Numbered from the stretch's first letter, positions 1 through 8,677 are shown. The stretch: DNA of 35,232 nucleotides from JANOXC01 sp031418215 (GCA_031418215.1 JANOXC010000049.1:1-35232); one strand, 5' to 3'. The notes: generated by a model not told the origin, from the letters alone. A program made the numbers and translations.

Positions 1-1
1 T

Positions 2-373
2 GGCACACCAGAAAATTTATTGATTTGTATTGGTCTAGGTATTGATATGTTTGACTGCGTGATGCCGACAAGAAATGCGCGTAATGGCATGTTGTTCACA
101 AGCAATGGTATTATCAACATCAGAAATGAGAAATGGAAAGAAGATCTTTCGCCTATTGATGCTGATAGTGATTGCTATGCTTCTAAAAATTATTCGAAAG
201 CCTATCTCCGGCACCTCGTTACATCAAAAGAAATGCTTGGTGCTCAAATTGCATCTTTGCATAACCTTTCCTTCTATCTATGGTTGGTAAAAGAAGCCAG
301 GAAAAATATCTTAAATGATACATTTGAAAGCTGGCAGAAAGTGATGCTGGAGAAAGTAAGCAGGAGGTTATAG
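2..373 (+). CDS. tgt: Queuine/preQ1 tRNA-guanine transglycosylase, C-terminal part (5' end outside window)
   Basis: This is the last ~123 residues of Tgt, the enzyme that swaps guanine 34 of GUN-anticodon tRNAs for preQ1 on the way to queuosine. The frame is open from base 2 and reads GTPENLL at once, so the gene is truncated by the window edge. The diagnostic block GIDMFDCVMPTRNARNG is present and contains the catalytic Asp of the (beta/alpha)8 barrel. The C-terminal region continues with YSKAYLRHL and HNLSFYLWLVKEARK, both typical of the family. The usual zinc site CxCxxC...H is degenerate: the segment reads SDCYAS, keeping one of three Cys. From memory, Bacteroidota Tgt proteins commonly lack these Cys, so I read this as a lineage trait rather than damage. 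It is followed 41 bases later by the LptF/G-type gene on the same strand. Confidence 0.95.
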   Translation, partial: GTPENLLICIGLGIDMFDCVMPTRNARNGMLFTSNGIINIRNEKWKEDLSPIDADSDCYASKNYSKAYLRHLVTSKEMLGAQIASLHNLSFYLWLVKEARKNILNDTFESWQKVMLEKVSRRL

Positions 374-414
374 ATGCCATTCATTCGTATATTCGTACCG
401 ATTCGTATTCGTTG

Positions 415-1509
415 ATGAATTTAAGACCTAAGATTTTAGATTTATATATCATCCGTAAATTCCTCGGCACTTTCTTTTTTGCCTTGGGACTTATCATATT
501 AATTGCAATCGTATTTGATATTTCTGAAAAGATTGACGATTTTCTGGAACGTGATGCGCCATTAAAAGCAATTGTTTTTGATTACTACCTCAATTTTATT
601 CCCTACTTCGGCAACCTCTTCAGTCCATTGTTTGTTTTCATTTCTGTGATCTTTTTCACTTCACGCATGGCTGATAATACAGAATTGATTGCCATACTTG
701 CCAGCGGAGTGAGTTACAAAAGATTGCTGTTGCCTTTTGCCATTGCGGCAATGGTGCTGGCTTCCATTTCTTTTTACCTGAATAACTGGGTGCTGCCTCA
801 CGCCAATGTTAAAAGAACAGCTTTTGAATTAAAATATATAAAAAACCCTTTCGTTTATAAGAATAGAAATGTACACCGTCAAATATTGCCGGGACAATAT
901 ATATATTTTGAGAGTTATAATAATTTTGATAAGATCGGCTACCAGTTCTCCTATGAAAAAATGGAAAATGGTAAATTAAAATATAAATTGCTGGCTGATC
1001 GTATTTTCTGGGACTCCTTAAAGAATACATGGACCCTTGAAAATTATTTCATCCGTAACATCGACAGTCTTCAGGAAACCATAAAATCAGGTTTTCAGAA
1101 GGATACCACTTTTGTTTTTAAACCTGCGGATTTTGAACGCCGCGTCAATTATGCTGTTGAGACCATGGATTACTCGGAACTAAATAATTTTATTCGTGAT
1201 GAAAAAATGCGCGGCTCTGATGAAGTTGTTTACTACCTCATTGAAAAATACAAACGGGTTTCCTTCCCTTTTGCAACATTTATTTTGACGTTAATGGGTG
1301 TTTCCCTGTCGAGTACCAAAGTGCGGGGAGGAATTGGTATGCAGTTGGGATTAGGAATCTTTCTTAGCTTCACCTACATCATGTTTATGCAAGTTAGCAC
1401 CACTTTTGCCACCAATGGAGATGCCCCGGCACTTTTGGCTGTTTGGATTCCCAATATCTGCTTTGCTGTTATTGCGGCTTTATTGTTGCGAAAAAGACTT
1501 ACCACCTAA
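415..1509 (+). CDS. LptF/LptG-family (YjgP/YjgQ) LPS export permease
   Basis: An inner-membrane permease of the Lpt complex, which with the LptB ATPase extracts lipopolysaccharide and passes it to the periplasmic bridge. The protein is 364 residues, the family's usual length. A first hydrophobic segment at about residues 14-35 follows the short cytoplasmic start DLYIIRKFLGTFF; two more lie at about 60-80 and 100-120; then comes a hydrophilic periplasmic domain (about 130-275) and three C-terminal membrane segments from about 285. The motif ELIAILASGVSYKRLLLP after the second helix is typical of YjgP/YjgQ proteins. I chose ATG at 415 over TTG at 412. LptF and LptG cannot be separated from this sequence alone, so no symbol is given. 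It follows tgt closely and may be cotranscribed. It converges on mqnE with only 47 bases between the stop codons and no obvious terminator. Confidence 0.9.
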   Translation: MNLRPKILDLYIIRKFLGTFFFALGLIILIAIVFDISEKIDDFLERDAPLKAIVFDYYLNFIPYFGNLFSPLFVFISVIFFTSRMADNTELIAILASGVSYKRLLLPFAIAAMVLASISFYLNNWVLPHANVKRTAFELKYIKNPFVYKNRNVHRQILPGQYIYFESYNNFDKIGYQFSYEKMENGKLKYKLLADRIFWDSLKNTWTLENYFIRNIDSLQETIKSGFQKDTTFVFKPADFERRVNYAVETMDYSELNNFIRDEKMRGSDEVVYYLIEKYKRVSFPFATFILTLMGVSLSSTKVRGGIGMQLGLGIFLSFTYIMFMQVSTTFATNGDAPALLAVWIPNICFAVIAALLLRKRLTT

Positions 1510-1556
1510 GTTGTTTTAAGCAGGTCATTCAGTTGTGAAATACTATTTATTTCGAA

Positions 1557-2690
1557 TTATTCAAATACATTGATCTTGTTATACAATGTGTCGCGTTCAA
1601 CAGGAGTGCGCCCGGAAAGCTGAATCATTTCAATCAATTGAGCCGTAGATAAAACAGGTATTTGCTCTTCAGCTCCTGCCATTGAATATATCTTTGTACT
1701 GTCATCGATGGTACCATCGAGGTCGTCAACACCAAATGATTGTGAAACCTGTGCAGTGGTTCTTCCAATCATTGGCCAGTATGCTTTTACATGATCGAAA
1801 TTATCTAAGTAAATTCTTGAAACAGCATAATTACGGAGATCTTCTACCATCGTTACTTCCGGAACATCACTCATCTCATTGTCGCCATTGCGAAATTTTA
1901 ATGGTATGAAAGTGTTGAATCCACCTGTTTTATCCTGCAGGTCACGCAACCTGCGCATATGATCAACACGATGATGATAATTTTCAACATGGCCATATAA
2001 CATGGTGGCATTTGATTTCATGCCCAATTGATGTGCTGTTTGATGTATTTCAAGCCAGACATCGGAATTGCATTTATCGCCGGAAATCTCTGCACGAACA
2101 GCTTCATCAAAAATTTCTGCACCACCGCCGGGTAATGAATCAAGACCCTGTTTCTTAAGGTACTCCAACCCCTCCAAAGAAGTGAGTTTTGCTTTTCTGA
2201 ACATGTAATCCAGTTCAACGGCAGTAAATCCTTTGATATGCAAGGAAGGCCGATGCGCTTTGATTCGTTTCAATACATCGCCAAAAAAATAAATATCAAG
2301 CTTGGGGTGCACGCCACCAACAATATGCACTTCTGTAATATCCTTTCCATCATAAGCCTTTACACGATCTACCATTTCGTCAGCACTCAACTCCCACCCT
2401 TCTTCCCTGTTTTTATACAACCTGCTATAAGAACAAAACTTACAGGCAAATACACAAACATTGGTTGGTTCAATATGAAAATTACGATTGAAATAGGTAA
2501 AGCTGCTGTTCTTTTGCTCTCGCACATGATTGGCCAACACACCCAGTTCACCTGTTTCAGCAAATTGATAAAGCCACAATGCATCGTCATCAGTGATCCG
2601 CTTACCTTGTTTTACTTTTTGAGTGATGGCAATCATTTCAGGCGATTGTATTATTTTTTCCGCTTCATTATTTAATAATTCAATTGACAT
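1557..2690 (-). CDS. mqnE: Aminofutalosine synthase (radical SAM), menaquinone futalosine pathway
   Basis: MqnE adds a SAM-derived adenosyl radical to 3-(1-carboxyvinyloxy)benzoate to make 6-amino-6-deoxyfutalosine, an early step of the futalosine route to menaquinone. The protein is 377 residues from the ATG at 2690; a TTG three codons upstream is less likely. The radical-SAM cluster motif CVFACKFC (Cys 79, 83, 86) sits in HIEPTNVCVFACKFCSYSR. Later blocks VGGVHP, PGGGAEIF, SNATMLYGH and TGGFNTFIPL separate MqnE from its relatives MqnC and CofH. Its start lies 24 bases after the stop of the metalloprotease gene on the same strand, although the two functions look unrelated. Menaquinone is the usual respiratory quinone in Bacteroidota; no other mqn gene is in the window. 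Confidence 0.93.
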   Translation of the reverse strand: MSIELLNNEAEKIIQSPEMIAITQKVKQGKRITDDDALWLYQFAETGELGVLANHVREQKNSSFTYFNRNFHIEPTNVCVFACKFCSYSRLYKNREEGWELSADEMVDRVKAYDGKDITEVHIVGGVHPKLDIYFFGDVLKRIKAHRPSLHIKGFTAVELDYMFRKAKLTSLEGLEYLKKQGLDSLPGGGAEIFDEAVRAEISGDKCNSDVWLEIHQTAHQLGMKSNATMLYGHVENYHHRVDHMRRLRDLQDKTGGFNTFIPLKFRNGDNEMSDVPEVTMVEDLRNYAVSRIYLDNFDHVKAYWPMIGRTTAQVSQSFGVDDLDGTIDDSTKIYSMAGAEEQIPVLSTAQLIEMIQLSGRTPVERDTLYNKINVFE

Positions 2691-2714
2691 AGTTTTCAAA
2701 TTAACTGGTAATAA

Positions 2715-4322
2715 TTATTTACAAGGTGAGGTATAAGACCCTGTTGATTTTTCAGATATATATATAAATTTCGAAGCACGCGAACCGCTTTCTCCTCCGA
2801 TCATCTGTATAAAATAAACGCCACTTGCTTGTCCGTTCATTTCTACATTAAACAAATCTCCCGGATTACTGGCTACAAATTGTTCTGAAACTTTTTCACC
2901 CAACAAATTCAGCACCCGTATCGTCAAATCCTGGCTTACCGTAAAATTTGATTGGGCACAAAAGGAAGTTCCATACACCGGATTGGGGTAAACAAATGGA
3001 TCACCGTCATCGCAACCAATCACATTTTCAGTTCCGGCATGAAAACTCCGGCTCATGTAATTATTAACAGTATTACTGTCGGTTTCAACAATCCGCACTT
3101 CCAAAAAATTGATCTTGTCTTTTCCTGAAATTTCAGGCAGGGTTATCAAGGTATCCATACGGGGAGGTAAATATCCGCTTACCTTTAATTTCTTCACATT
3201 ACCATTTAAGATATTATACGCAATTGTAAAATTAAAAACCGGCACTACACTGTTATTATATATTTTAACCTTTGGCTCAAAACAGCGGTTGCTCATTTGG
3301 CCAATCGGTTGAATGATATCTTCAACAGCAACGTCATAGGAATAATCAAAAGGCGTATTACGACCAGTCGACAAAAACAAACTACTTCTGTAATCATTGA
3401 TTGCAGAATCCATCCTTGCCAACTGGCCCGGTGTATAAAACTGCATGAACTTATCATCACTGTAATCCATGTAATTCATAAACATTACACCATTGCCACC
3501 TGATTGGCAGGCATCGTATTTCGGAAATTGGGGACAACAATAATTTGCAGCACCTTGAAGTGGTGTATCATTAACCTGATCATCGATACTACAGGGGTCA
3601 GAAATATCATCATCGCCCCATATATGAAACAAGTTCAAATAATGCCCTATTTCATGTGTCAACGATCGTCCGTAATTATATTTGGAATACAAATTACCAA
3701 TTCGACCGAAGGCTTTATAATGAATGACGATACCATCTAACAATGGATCTGAACCGGGAAACAGCGCATATCCTAAAATTCCGGAATTCAGATTACACAC
3801 CCATATATTGAGGTAATCGCCACTCGGCCATGCATCTACACCACCCTGTGAACTAAATTTAATAGCATCATCATTATAATTATAAGCAGTGGTGCTTGTA
3901 TATTTACGGGTAATGCCGTTGGTATTTTGCGGCGATGGTCCTGGTGTGCCGGCAGCAAGGCGAAAAAGGATTTTAGCATCACTTAGCAAGGATTTCCACA
4001 CACCCGGGATGTCAACAGCTGTAGCATTGAGGCCTGCAAAATCTTCATTGATTACATCGATCTGCGATTTTATTTGCTCATCACTGATATTTTGTTCGGC
4101 AGTATTATAAAGGATATGAACAACAACAGGAATAATCAGGGTATCAACGGAGGTCAGGGATAAGAATTTTCCAGAGTTATTGGGCACCTTTCTTTTGTAT
4201 TGATCCAATAGTAAATCAGACATCTTTTTTGAATCGGTACCACAACGAACCGGTTGAGCGACAACTGAAATTACGACAGCATGAAAAATGAATAGTAAAA
4301 AAAAGATCCTTTTAAGCGGCAT
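2715..4322 (-). CDS. Secreted zinc metalloprotease, M43 (pappalysin/cytophagalysin) type, with T9SS sorting domain
   Basis: A secreted metzincin-like protease of about 535 residues. I chose ATG at 4322, 25 codons inside the longest frame, because it opens a clean signal peptide (MPLKR, hydrophobic core, cleavage near VAQ) and lies just below a good promoter. The zinc motif is HEIGHYLNLFH (His 223, 227, 233; catalytic Glu 224), with Asn where the metzincin consensus has Gly, followed by IWGDD. The Met-turn is MNYMDYSDD near 285. Cys-rich stretches around the active site (DPCS, NYCCPQ, DACQSG) suit M43 disulfides. The last ~85 residues start VYPNP and run to GVYFIQM and KFIYISE, a type A T9SS C-terminal sorting domain, so the protein should cross the outer membrane by T9SS and be surface-attached or released. 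The substrate is unknown. It diverges from the response regulator at 4542. Confidence 0.9.
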   Translation of the reverse strand: MPLKRIFFLLFIFHAVVISVVAQPVRCGTDSKKMSDLLLDQYKRKVPNNSGKFLSLTSVDTLIIPVVVHILYNTAEQNISDEQIKSQIDVINEDFAGLNATAVDIPGVWKSLLSDAKILFRLAAGTPGPSPQNTNGITRKYTSTTAYNYNDDAIKFSSQGGVDAWPSGDYLNIWVCNLNSGILGYALFPGSDPLLDGIVIHYKAFGRIGNLYSKYNYGRSLTHEIGHYLNLFHIWGDDDISDPCSIDDQVNDTPLQGAANYCCPQFPKYDACQSGGNGVMFMNYMDYSDDKFMQFYTPGQLARMDSAINDYRSSLFLSTGRNTPFDYSYDVAVEDIIQPIGQMSNRCFEPKVKIYNNSVVPVFNFTIAYNILNGNVKKLKVSGYLPPRMDTLITLPEISGKDKINFLEVRIVETDSNTVNNYMSRSFHAGTENVIGCDDGDPFVYPNPVYGTSFCAQSNFTVSQDLTIRVLNLLGEKVSEQFVASNPGDLFNVEMNGQASGVYFIQMIGGESGSRASKFIYISEKSTGSYTSPCK

Positions 4323-4340
4323 AAAGCATAAAATAGTTCT

Positions 4341-4369
4341 CAAAATTAGTGATAAATTGCCTATGACAA
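4341..4369 (-). promoter_or_regulatory. Bacteroidota-type promoter of the M43 protease gene
   Basis: Read on the minus strand there is a -33 TTG (bases 4369-4367), 18 bases, then a -7 box TAATTTTG (4348-4341), matching the Bacteroidota consensus TTG-N(19-21)-TAnnTTTG with spacing one short. Transcription would begin about 10-12 bases before the ATG at 4322, which supports that start over the in-frame Met codons upstream. Confidence 0.6.
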
Positions 4370-4512
4370 ATAGCTTTTGTATATAATTAATCATCATTTC
4401 AACCGTTATTTGTTAATGATATCCAATTCTGATTTGATCAGTCAACTGTAAAAAATCACATGAAGCAATTTCTTTTGAATGAAGAAAGCTTTTATTATGC
4501 CTTGAACTACCT

Positions 4513-4520
4513 TAAATTTG
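4513..4520 (+). promoter_or_regulatory. Possible -7 box for the response regulator gene
   Basis: TAAATTTG matches TAnnTTTG and lies 22 bases before the ATG at 4542. No TTG sits at the expected -33 distance (the bases there are TTTATT), so the promoter is weak or activator-dependent, if real. Confidence 0.35.
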
Positions 4521-4541
4521 CTATACAAAACAAAGCAGATT

Positions 4542-5243
4542 ATGAACCCTACACGAATTTTATTAGTTGAAGACGAACAAAGTCTGGCTGATACTATTAA
4601 GCTTAACCTCGAGCTGGAAGGTTGTAAAATTGTAACAGCTAATGATGGTAGAAAGGCCTTAAAATCTTTTAAAAATGAAAGGTTTGATCTGGTAATCCTT
4701 GATGTAATGTTGCCGGAAATGGATGGGTTTACTGTTTGCGAAGCCATTCGTTTGGAGAACACTGAAATTCCTATCCTGATGCTTACTGCTAAAAGTGCTT
4801 CTGCTGATAGGATAAAGGGCTTGAAAAAAGGTGCCGATGATTACCTCACAAAACCATTTAATCTGGAAGAATTATTGCTGCGCATTCAAAACCTGCTGAA
4901 AAGATCTGTCAGAAATGGTGATAAAAAGAATGTAAGTATCAATGCTTATCAATTGGGAAATAACAAAATTAATTTTTCAGAAATGACCGTTACAGCAGAT
5001 GATGGTCAAAAGATCAACCTCACAAAAAAAGAAAACCTATTGCTAAAATTATTGGTAGAACGGAAAAACGAAGTTGTATCGCGGGAACACATTCTGGAAA
5101 CAGTTTGGGGGTATGATATATATCCATCCACCAGAACGATCGACAATTTTATTGTAACTTTTAGAAAATATTTTGAAACAGATCCCTCACAGCCACTTCA
5201 TTTTCAGTCAGTAAGAGGGGTTGGTTACCGTTTTGAAGATTAA
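4542..5243 (+). CDS. OmpR/PhoB-family response regulator (orphan)
   Basis: A DNA-binding response regulator of 233 residues. The receiver domain (about 1-118) has the acidic pocket (Glu10, Asp11), phospho-acceptor Asp54 in VILDVMLPEMDG, Thr82 and the conserved Lys104 in YLTKPF. The C-terminal winged-helix domain (about 130-233) carries LTKKENLLLKLLVE, the recognition-helix region RTIDNFIVTFRKYFE and the closing wing VRGVGYRFED. All key residues are present, so it should be phosphorylatable. No histidine kinase adjoins it: the neighbours are the divergent M43 protease and the AddB-like nuclease. Its partner must be encoded elsewhere. The ATG at 4542 is used because MNPTRILLVEDE is the normal receiver start; a TTG at 4518 overlaps the proposed -7 box. 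Confidence 0.92.
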   Translation: MNPTRILLVEDEQSLADTIKLNLELEGCKIVTANDGRKALKSFKNERFDLVILDVMLPEMDGFTVCEAIRLENTEIPILMLTAKSASADRIKGLKKGADDYLTKPFNLEELLLRIQNLLKRSVRNGDKKNVSINAYQLGNNKINFSEMTVTADDGQKINLTKKENLLLKLLVERKNEVVSREHILETVWGYDIYPSTRTIDNFIVTFRKYFETDPSQPLHFQSVRGVGYRFED

Positions 5244-5252
5244 AATTTGTTT

Positions 5253-5380
5253 GATCACGGATTATACTCATTTCACGGATTACGCAGATTTTAGCAATCT
5301 CGATGAAACATAATATTACGCTATTCAACATTCCATTCTAAATCAGTTTAATCCGCGTAATCCATTAAATCTGCGATCCG
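5253..5380. repeat. Imperfect palindromic intergenic repeat (GGATTACGCRGATT type)
   Basis: The spacer between the response regulator and the nuclease gene holds an inverted repeat. The left arm (5253-5292) contains GATCACGGATTA and CGGATTACGCAGATTT; the right arm (5345-5380) contains TTAATCCGCGTAATCC and AAATCTGCGATC, their near reverse complement. Arms are about 35-40 bases around a ~50-base AT-rich centre. The sequence is non-coding on both strands. Similar ATCCGCGTAATCC-like elements recur between genes in many Bacteroidota genomes (from memory, not searched). Confidence 0.6.
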
Positions 5381-5416
5381 CTTTGATATTTATACCGATG
5401 GCAGTATCATTGCAGT

Positions 5417-8191
5417 ATGAAGGACGCTTTTTTAGAAAAGGTTTTTAATGAATATACGTCAAAGGACCTTTCACAACATTGCTTTGTGTTTCCTACTAGA
5501 AGGGCGGCCTATGTTTTCAGGCAGAAATTTTTAAAAAATAATGGCAAAACAACCTGGCTTCCCGAAATTCTCGCTATTCGAGATTTAATTGAAAGGTTAA
5601 GCCCTTACCCTATTGCAGATGATCTTGTGTTATTACTTCTTTTGCATAGTGTTGTTGATGAATATGAAAAAGATATTCCATTAGACAAATTTTTTCCATG
5701 GGGTAAAATTTTATTAAATGATTTTAACGAGCTGGATCAGAATTTGGTAAATGCTGAAGCTTTGTACCATCAATCTATTGAGGAAAGGGAAATAGATGTT
5801 CAGTTTTCATTATCAGAGGAAGAACTTCAGGATGTTGCCGGATTCTGGAAATTGTTCTCTAAAAAACCACTTTCCAGTTTACAACAAGATTTCCTTGCTA
5901 GTTGGAAATCACTTCCAGCAATATATAAAAAATTCAAGGAAGTATTGCTGAAAAAGCACCTCTCCTATGAAGGAATGACTTATCGAATAATAGTTGAACA
6001 ATTGAAAGAGGGGAAGTTATTTCTTCCTTGGAGCAAATTTGTTTTCTCAGGATTCTATGCATTATCAGTTGCAGAACGTAGTATTTTAGAGGAGCTAAGT
6101 ATTCAAAAAAAGGCTGATCTTTATTGGGATGTCGACAACTACTATTATAAAAATCCATTGCATGAAGCAGGATTATACCTCAGAAGAAATAATTTTCTGA
6201 AAAATGAGTTTTCCTGGCAGCATGATTTTTTTAAGGAAATTCCAAAATCAATATATATAACTGGTGCGCCATTGCAAACAGCACAGGTTAAATGGATTTC
6301 CAATATTTTAAAAGACAAACTTGCTGATCCCTCCTTTGACCCTGTGAATAGTGTCATTGTATTGCCTGACGAAGCTATGCTTGTTCCATTATTAAATTCA
6401 TTGCCCGAAGAACTCAAAGGGCTCAATATAACAATGGGGTATCCTGTTAAACATACCAGAGCCGGAAACATTGTTAAATCTTTTTTAGAATTACATAAAA
6501 ATGTAAAATCTACATCATCAGGCAGTTATTTTGTCAGGCAACATGCCGAGAATTTACTTTCCTTAATTGATAATGCATTGATCAATGAGGGAGTATTTTC
6601 CAAAGCATTCCATCAGTCAGGTCAATTATATATAGCTGCTGATTTATTATCAAGTCAATCTACAGCCATTAGTTTTGTTTTTGAACCGCTAACTGATTTC
6701 GCGACCCTGGAAATTGTACTTAATAAGCTTATTAAATTCTATACAGACCAGCTAAAAGGAGGAAATAATTTAGAAATTACCGTAGCAGACTATATCAACC
6801 TTTCTTTTAAAGAATTGTTCGCTACGTTGCGGCAACATGCGGCTAAACTTACTATTAAGATGATGCTTCAAATCCTTGAAGAAGGAATGCTTACCGTTAA
6901 AATCCCGTTTACCAGCGAGCCCATAAAAGGAATACAATTAATGGGTTTCCTGGAAACAAGAACACTTGACTTTGATCATGTTTTTATTTTATCGGTTAAT
7001 GAGAATTTCCTACCTGCCGTTGCCGGTGGAAAAACATATATTCCCTACTCCATCCGAAAGTCATTTAAACTGCCATTAAGAAATGAGCAGGATGCCGTTT
7101 ATGCTTACCATTTTTACCGACTGCTGCAAAGAGCAAAAGTAGTTCACCTAATTTATAATACAGAAGCTAAAAGTGTTTCGGGAGGTGAAATGAGTCGTTA
7201 TCTCCTACAGATTGCGTTTGAACTGAATGAAGCAAAAGGCTTTCCTGTTAAATTATTTTTCAATTTGGTAAATACGGAAGCCATCATGCAAAGTGAGAAT
7301 ACCATCTCAGTTAAGAAAGATGATGTTGTGCTTACCAGGTTAAAAGAATTATATATAAAATCGGAAAATGTAAAAGGTTTTTCAGCAACGGCAATTGCTG
7401 ATTATGTTGCTTGTCCATTACGGTTCTATTTTAAGAATGTATCACGCATACGTAAGCCTGATGAAGAAGACAGGGAAATAAGTGGAAAGGTTTTTGGAAA
7501 TATTTTTCACAAGGCCATTAGCAATTTGTATAAAGGTAAAAAGGAAATTGATAACGCGCAATTTGTATTGGTAAAAAAACAAATTGACGAGGTGTTAGAC
7601 CAAGCTGTTTTAACTGTTTATAAAAAGACTGTTACCACGGGAAATGATTTACTTTTAAAAGGAGTCCTGCTTGATTTATTGAAAAAAGTAGTTGACCTGG
7701 ATGCTCAAGAATCTCCACTTGAAATTGTAGGACTTGAACAGGTTTATTCCGGATCACTTTCTTTAGACAACACAGTTGATATTGCTATTTCTGGATATAT
7801 CGACAGAGTTGATAAAGTGAAAGGTGTATTTAGAATTATTGATTATAAAACAGGCAATGATATCATCAATAACCAACTTGATATTGATACCCTATTCACT
7901 AACCCAAATAAGAAAGTAACGTTGCAACTCCTTTTTTATTCATTGCTCTTCAAAAGTAATTTTCCAGGTCAGCCTATAAAGGCAGGTATGTATAAACTAC
8001 GCAATGTCAATACAGGAATACAATGGATCAATGGCGGAAATGTGCTTACTGATGAGTTGCTTGAATCATTTAAATCAGCTTTGTTAAAATTGATTGGTGA
8101 TATTTTTAATTCCAACATTGACTTTTCACAGACAGACGATCTCAAGCAATGTGAGTATTGCGACTTCAAAAAGATTTGCAATAGGTTATGA
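5417..8191 (+). CDS. AddB-like exonuclease with C-terminal PD-(D/E)XK nuclease and iron-sulfur cluster motif
   Basis: A 924-residue protein resembling the AddB/RecB-type subunit of the double-strand-break resection machine. The N-terminus reads CFVFPTRRAAYVFRQKF where an active helicase would have a GKT Walker A loop, so the helicase-like part appears degenerate, as in AddB. The last ~260 residues are a RecB-family nuclease: FSATAIADYVACPLRFYFKN starts the domain, then His698 in GNIFHKA, Asp796 in GYIDRVD, and Asp809/Lys811 in IIDYKTG. Cys666 together with Cys912, 915 and 921 in the terminal CEYCDFKKIC form the 4Fe-4S 'staple' known from AddB nucleases. No UvrD-type AddA partner lies beside it, although AddA and AddB usually adjoin. 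It starts at ATG 5417 just after the palindromic repeat. Confidence 0.85.
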   Translation: MKDAFLEKVFNEYTSKDLSQHCFVFPTRRAAYVFRQKFLKNNGKTTWLPEILAIRDLIERLSPYPIADDLVLLLLLHSVVDEYEKDIPLDKFFPWGKILLNDFNELDQNLVNAEALYHQSIEEREIDVQFSLSEEELQDVAGFWKLFSKKPLSSLQQDFLASWKSLPAIYKKFKEVLLKKHLSYEGMTYRIIVEQLKEGKLFLPWSKFVFSGFYALSVAERSILEELSIQKKADLYWDVDNYYYKNPLHEAGLYLRRNNFLKNEFSWQHDFFKEIPKSIYITGAPLQTAQVKWISNILKDKLADPSFDPVNSVIVLPDEAMLVPLLNSLPEELKGLNITMGYPVKHTRAGNIVKSFLELHKNVKSTSSGSYFVRQHAENLLSLIDNALINEGVFSKAFHQSGQLYIAADLLSSQSTAISFVFEPLTDFATLEIVLNKLIKFYTDQLKGGNNLEITVADYINLSFKELFATLRQHAAKLTIKMMLQILEEGMLTVKIPFTSEPIKGIQLMGFLETRTLDFDHVFILSVNENFLPAVAGGKTYIPYSIRKSFKLPLRNEQDAVYAYHFYRLLQRAKVVHLIYNTEAKSVSGGEMSRYLLQIAFELNEAKGFPVKLFFNLVNTEAIMQSENTISVKKDDVVLTRLKELYIKSENVKGFSATAIADYVACPLRFYFKNVSRIRKPDEEDREISGKVFGNIFHKAISNLYKGKKEIDNAQFVLVKKQIDEVLDQAVLTVYKKTVTTGNDLLLKGVLLDLLKKVVDLDAQESPLEIVGLEQVYSGSLSLDNTVDIAISGYIDRVDKVKGVFRIIDYKTGNDIINNQLDIDTLFTNPNKKVTLQLLFYSLLFKSNFPGQPIKAGMYKLRNVNTGIQWINGGNVLTDELLESFKSALLKLIGDIFNSNIDFSQTDDLKQCEYCDFKKICNRL

Positions 8192-8287
8192 ACTTCGTAT
8201 GTAATTAAAGGACAAAGTGAGGAAGTAATTAATTGATCACTTATAAATTAATCTTAAGGAATATATAGTGGTCTAATTTTTACCGGA

Positions 8288-8641
8288 TTATTCCTGGTCA
8301 GGCCTTCTTTTCTGAATACTTTCGAAAATGGAAGTAACTAAGGATAATACAACGCTAAAAAGCATGGCCCACCAAAAGCCATTTACATGAAATCCTTTTA
8401 CAATTGAAGAAGCCATCAGAATAATTGCTGCGTTTATTACCAAAAGGAAAAATCCCAAAGTAAAAACCGTAATGGGAAGTGTTAATAAAATGAGTAACGG
8501 TTTGATAAAAAAGTTCAACACAGACAGCACAAGTGCCACCATAATTGCGGTAAATACATCGTCAACTGACACACCGGGCAACAGTCGGGTGACAAGTAAA
8601 ATAGCCAATGTAGTTGATAAAACCCTTGCTAAAAAACGCAT
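8288..8641 (-). CDS. YvlD/phage holin family 4-like small membrane protein
   Basis: A 117-residue integral membrane protein with about four hydrophobic segments (approximately 1-22, 30-48, 52-76, 82-105) and a short charged tail KRRPDQE. The segment FIKPLLILLTLPITVFTLGFFLLVINA is characteristic of the PF04020 group (YvlD, historically 'Mycobacterial 4 TMS phage holin'). Despite the name, these are ordinary chromosomal genes of unknown function; nothing phage-like surrounds it. I use ATG at 8641 because MRFLARVL leads straight into the first helix, rather than the longer frame from 8662. It diverges from the VWA gene over a 119-base spacer that holds -7 boxes in both directions, and converges on the nuclease gene. 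Confidence 0.85.
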   Translation of the reverse strand: MRFLARVLSTTLAILLVTRLLPGVSVDDVFTAIMVALVLSVLNFFIKPLLILLTLPITVFTLGFFLLVINAAIILMASSIVKGFHVNGFWWAMLFSVVLSLVTSIFESIQKRRPDQE

Positions 8642-8659
8642 GTCTAAATATTGATGGGG

Positions 8660-8667
8660 CAAAAATA
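8660..8667 (-). promoter_or_regulatory. -7 promoter box for the YvlD-like gene
   Basis: On the minus strand this reads TATTTTTG, a match to TAnnTTTG, 18 bases before the ATG at 8641. No TTG is found at 18-21 bases upstream, so the -33 half is weak. Confidence 0.4.
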
Positions 8668-8677
8668 TTAATTAATG

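Noticed and set aside
2238..2675. 145-codon plus-strand frame inside mqnE
   Set aside because: It is antisense to the conserved radical-SAM coding region and has no recognisable domain or start context.
4322..4397. Upstream start of the M43 protease
   Set aside because: The extra 25 residues precede a complete signal peptide, and they lie on and above the TAATTTTG promoter box.
8288..8641. 'Phage holin' label as a sign of a prophage
   Set aside because: The family name is historical; YvlD-like proteins are chromosomal, and no lysin, integrase or structural phage gene is nearby.
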